From: an uncultured Bacteroidota bacterium
Lineage (GTDB): Bacteria; Bacteroidota; Bacteroidia; Chitinophagales; Chitinophagaceae
Assembly: GCA_938008665.1 (NCBI GenBank)
Contig: CALLKA010000176.1
Location: forward strand, 1-5,556
Length of the DNA stretch: 5,556 bases
Reading direction: 5' to 3'
Each line of letters begins with the position of its first letter. The stretch's first letter is position 1. This document shows, piece by piece, positions 5,133 through 5,556 of this stretch. The translations under genes were made by a program, and so were the position numbers. The notes under the pieces are model-generated. The model was not told where the DNA came from and searched no databases. It worked only from the letters and a program-made list of their open reading frames with translations.

Positions 5133-5556
5133 ATGGCATCAGTTAAAGATTTCTCTGTAGAAGACAAATTAAAAAACCTTCTTCAACTTCAAAAGATCGA
5201 TAGTAAGCTAGATGAAATTCAAGTTTTAAAAGGTGAGCTTCCTATGGAAGTAAGTGACCTTGAAGACGAGATCACTGGTTTAAATGCACGTCAAACGCGT
5301 ATCGAAGAAGAAATCAACGGTATTTCTGAATTCATCGAAGGAAAAAAATCGATGGTGAAAGATAGCGAAGCGCTTATTGCTAAATACGAAAAGCAAAGCG
5401 AGAACGTAAAAAATAACCGTGAGTTTGAAGCCATCAATAAAGAAATTGAAGACCAACAACTTGAAATCAAATTGTGTGAAAAGCACATTAGAGATGCGAA
5501 CGAAGAATTAACTGAAAAAATCAAGGGATTAGACCTTGCTAAAAAAGCAGTTGCTT
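5133..5556 (+). CDS. C4-type zinc-ribbon, coiled-coil protein, N-terminal part (cut by window edge)
   Basis: The frame opens at ATG 5133 and is still open at the right edge after 141 codons. The sequence is almost entirely charged heptad-like helix, as in the N-terminal coiled coil of the zf-RING_7/CT398-like family. Recognisable blocks are LLQLQKIDSKLDEIQVLKGELP (16-37), KYEKQSENVKNNREFEAINKEIE (84-106) and a third helix after 107. Full-length members end in a four-Cys zinc ribbon, which would lie beyond the edge. The Helicobacter homologue HP0958 binds RpoN and flagellin mRNA, but the role in Bacteroidota is unknown. It lies 50 bases after the NIF3 gene on the same strand with no separate TAnnTTTG box, so it is probably in the same operon. 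It uses CTT for 8 of 14 Leu codons and is rich in ATC, unlike the TTA/ATT-rich genes before it, suggesting higher expression. Confidence 0.85.
   Translation, partial: MASVKDFSVEDKLKNLLQLQKIDSKLDEIQVLKGELPMEVSDLEDEITGLNARQTRIEEEINGISEFIEGKKSMVKDSEALIAKYEKQSENVKNNREFEAINKEIEDQQLEIKLCEKHIRDANEELTEKIKGLDLAKKAVA

Noticed and set aside
5280..5524. Two overlapping minus-strand frames rich in Phe and Ser
   Set aside because: They are shadows of the Glu/Lys-rich coiled-coil gene on the plus strand; the apparent hydrophobicity is the complement of GAA/AAA codons.

Overview
The window reads as ordinary chromosomal DNA from a member of the Bacteroidota. The protein sequences look closest to those of Chitinophagales, Cytophagales or Sphingobacteriales, but I cannot fix the family by eye. 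The DNA is AT-rich, recognisable Shine-Dalgarno sequences are scarce, and four upstream regions carry the Bacteroidota -7 promoter element TAnnTTTG. No mobile element, tRNA, rRNA or CRISPR array is visible. I do not see a novel system; the most unusual content lies in the pterin genes and the intergenic control regions.

Left part (1-1278, minus strand): a pterin block. A second 6-pyruvoyl-tetrahydropterin synthase (PTPS) homologue (868-1278) lies upstream of a first (306-719), whose end overlaps the start of GTP cyclohydrolase I, folE (343 down to the left edge, truncated). FolE makes dihydroneopterin triphosphate from GTP, and PTPS enzymes act on that product. Both PTPS copies keep all catalytic residues and have the C-x5-HGH spacing of true PTPS rather than the C-x3-HGH of classical QueD. 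The 148-base gap between the two copies (720-867) holds a -7 box and a 23-base near-palindrome.

Middle (1279-2845, plus strand): an 80-base divergent promoter region with two abutting back-to-back -7 boxes, then mqnB (futalosine hydrolase) and mqnD (1,4-dihydroxy-6-naphthoate synthase) separated by 2 bases. These are two steps of the futalosine route to menaquinone. A class I photolyase (2852-4171, minus) converges on mqnD with 6 bases between the stop codons.

Right part (4172-5556): a 110-base divergent region, then a short-form NIF3/YbgI metal-binding protein (4282-5082, plus) and, 50 bases on, the coiled-coil part of a C4 zinc-ribbon protein (5133 to the right edge, truncated). The last two look like a co-transcribed pair.

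The genes therefore cover pterin synthesis, menaquinone synthesis, light-driven DNA repair and a poorly characterised NIF3/zinc-ribbon pair. A functional link between the pterin genes and the photolyase is possible but not shown by the sequence.
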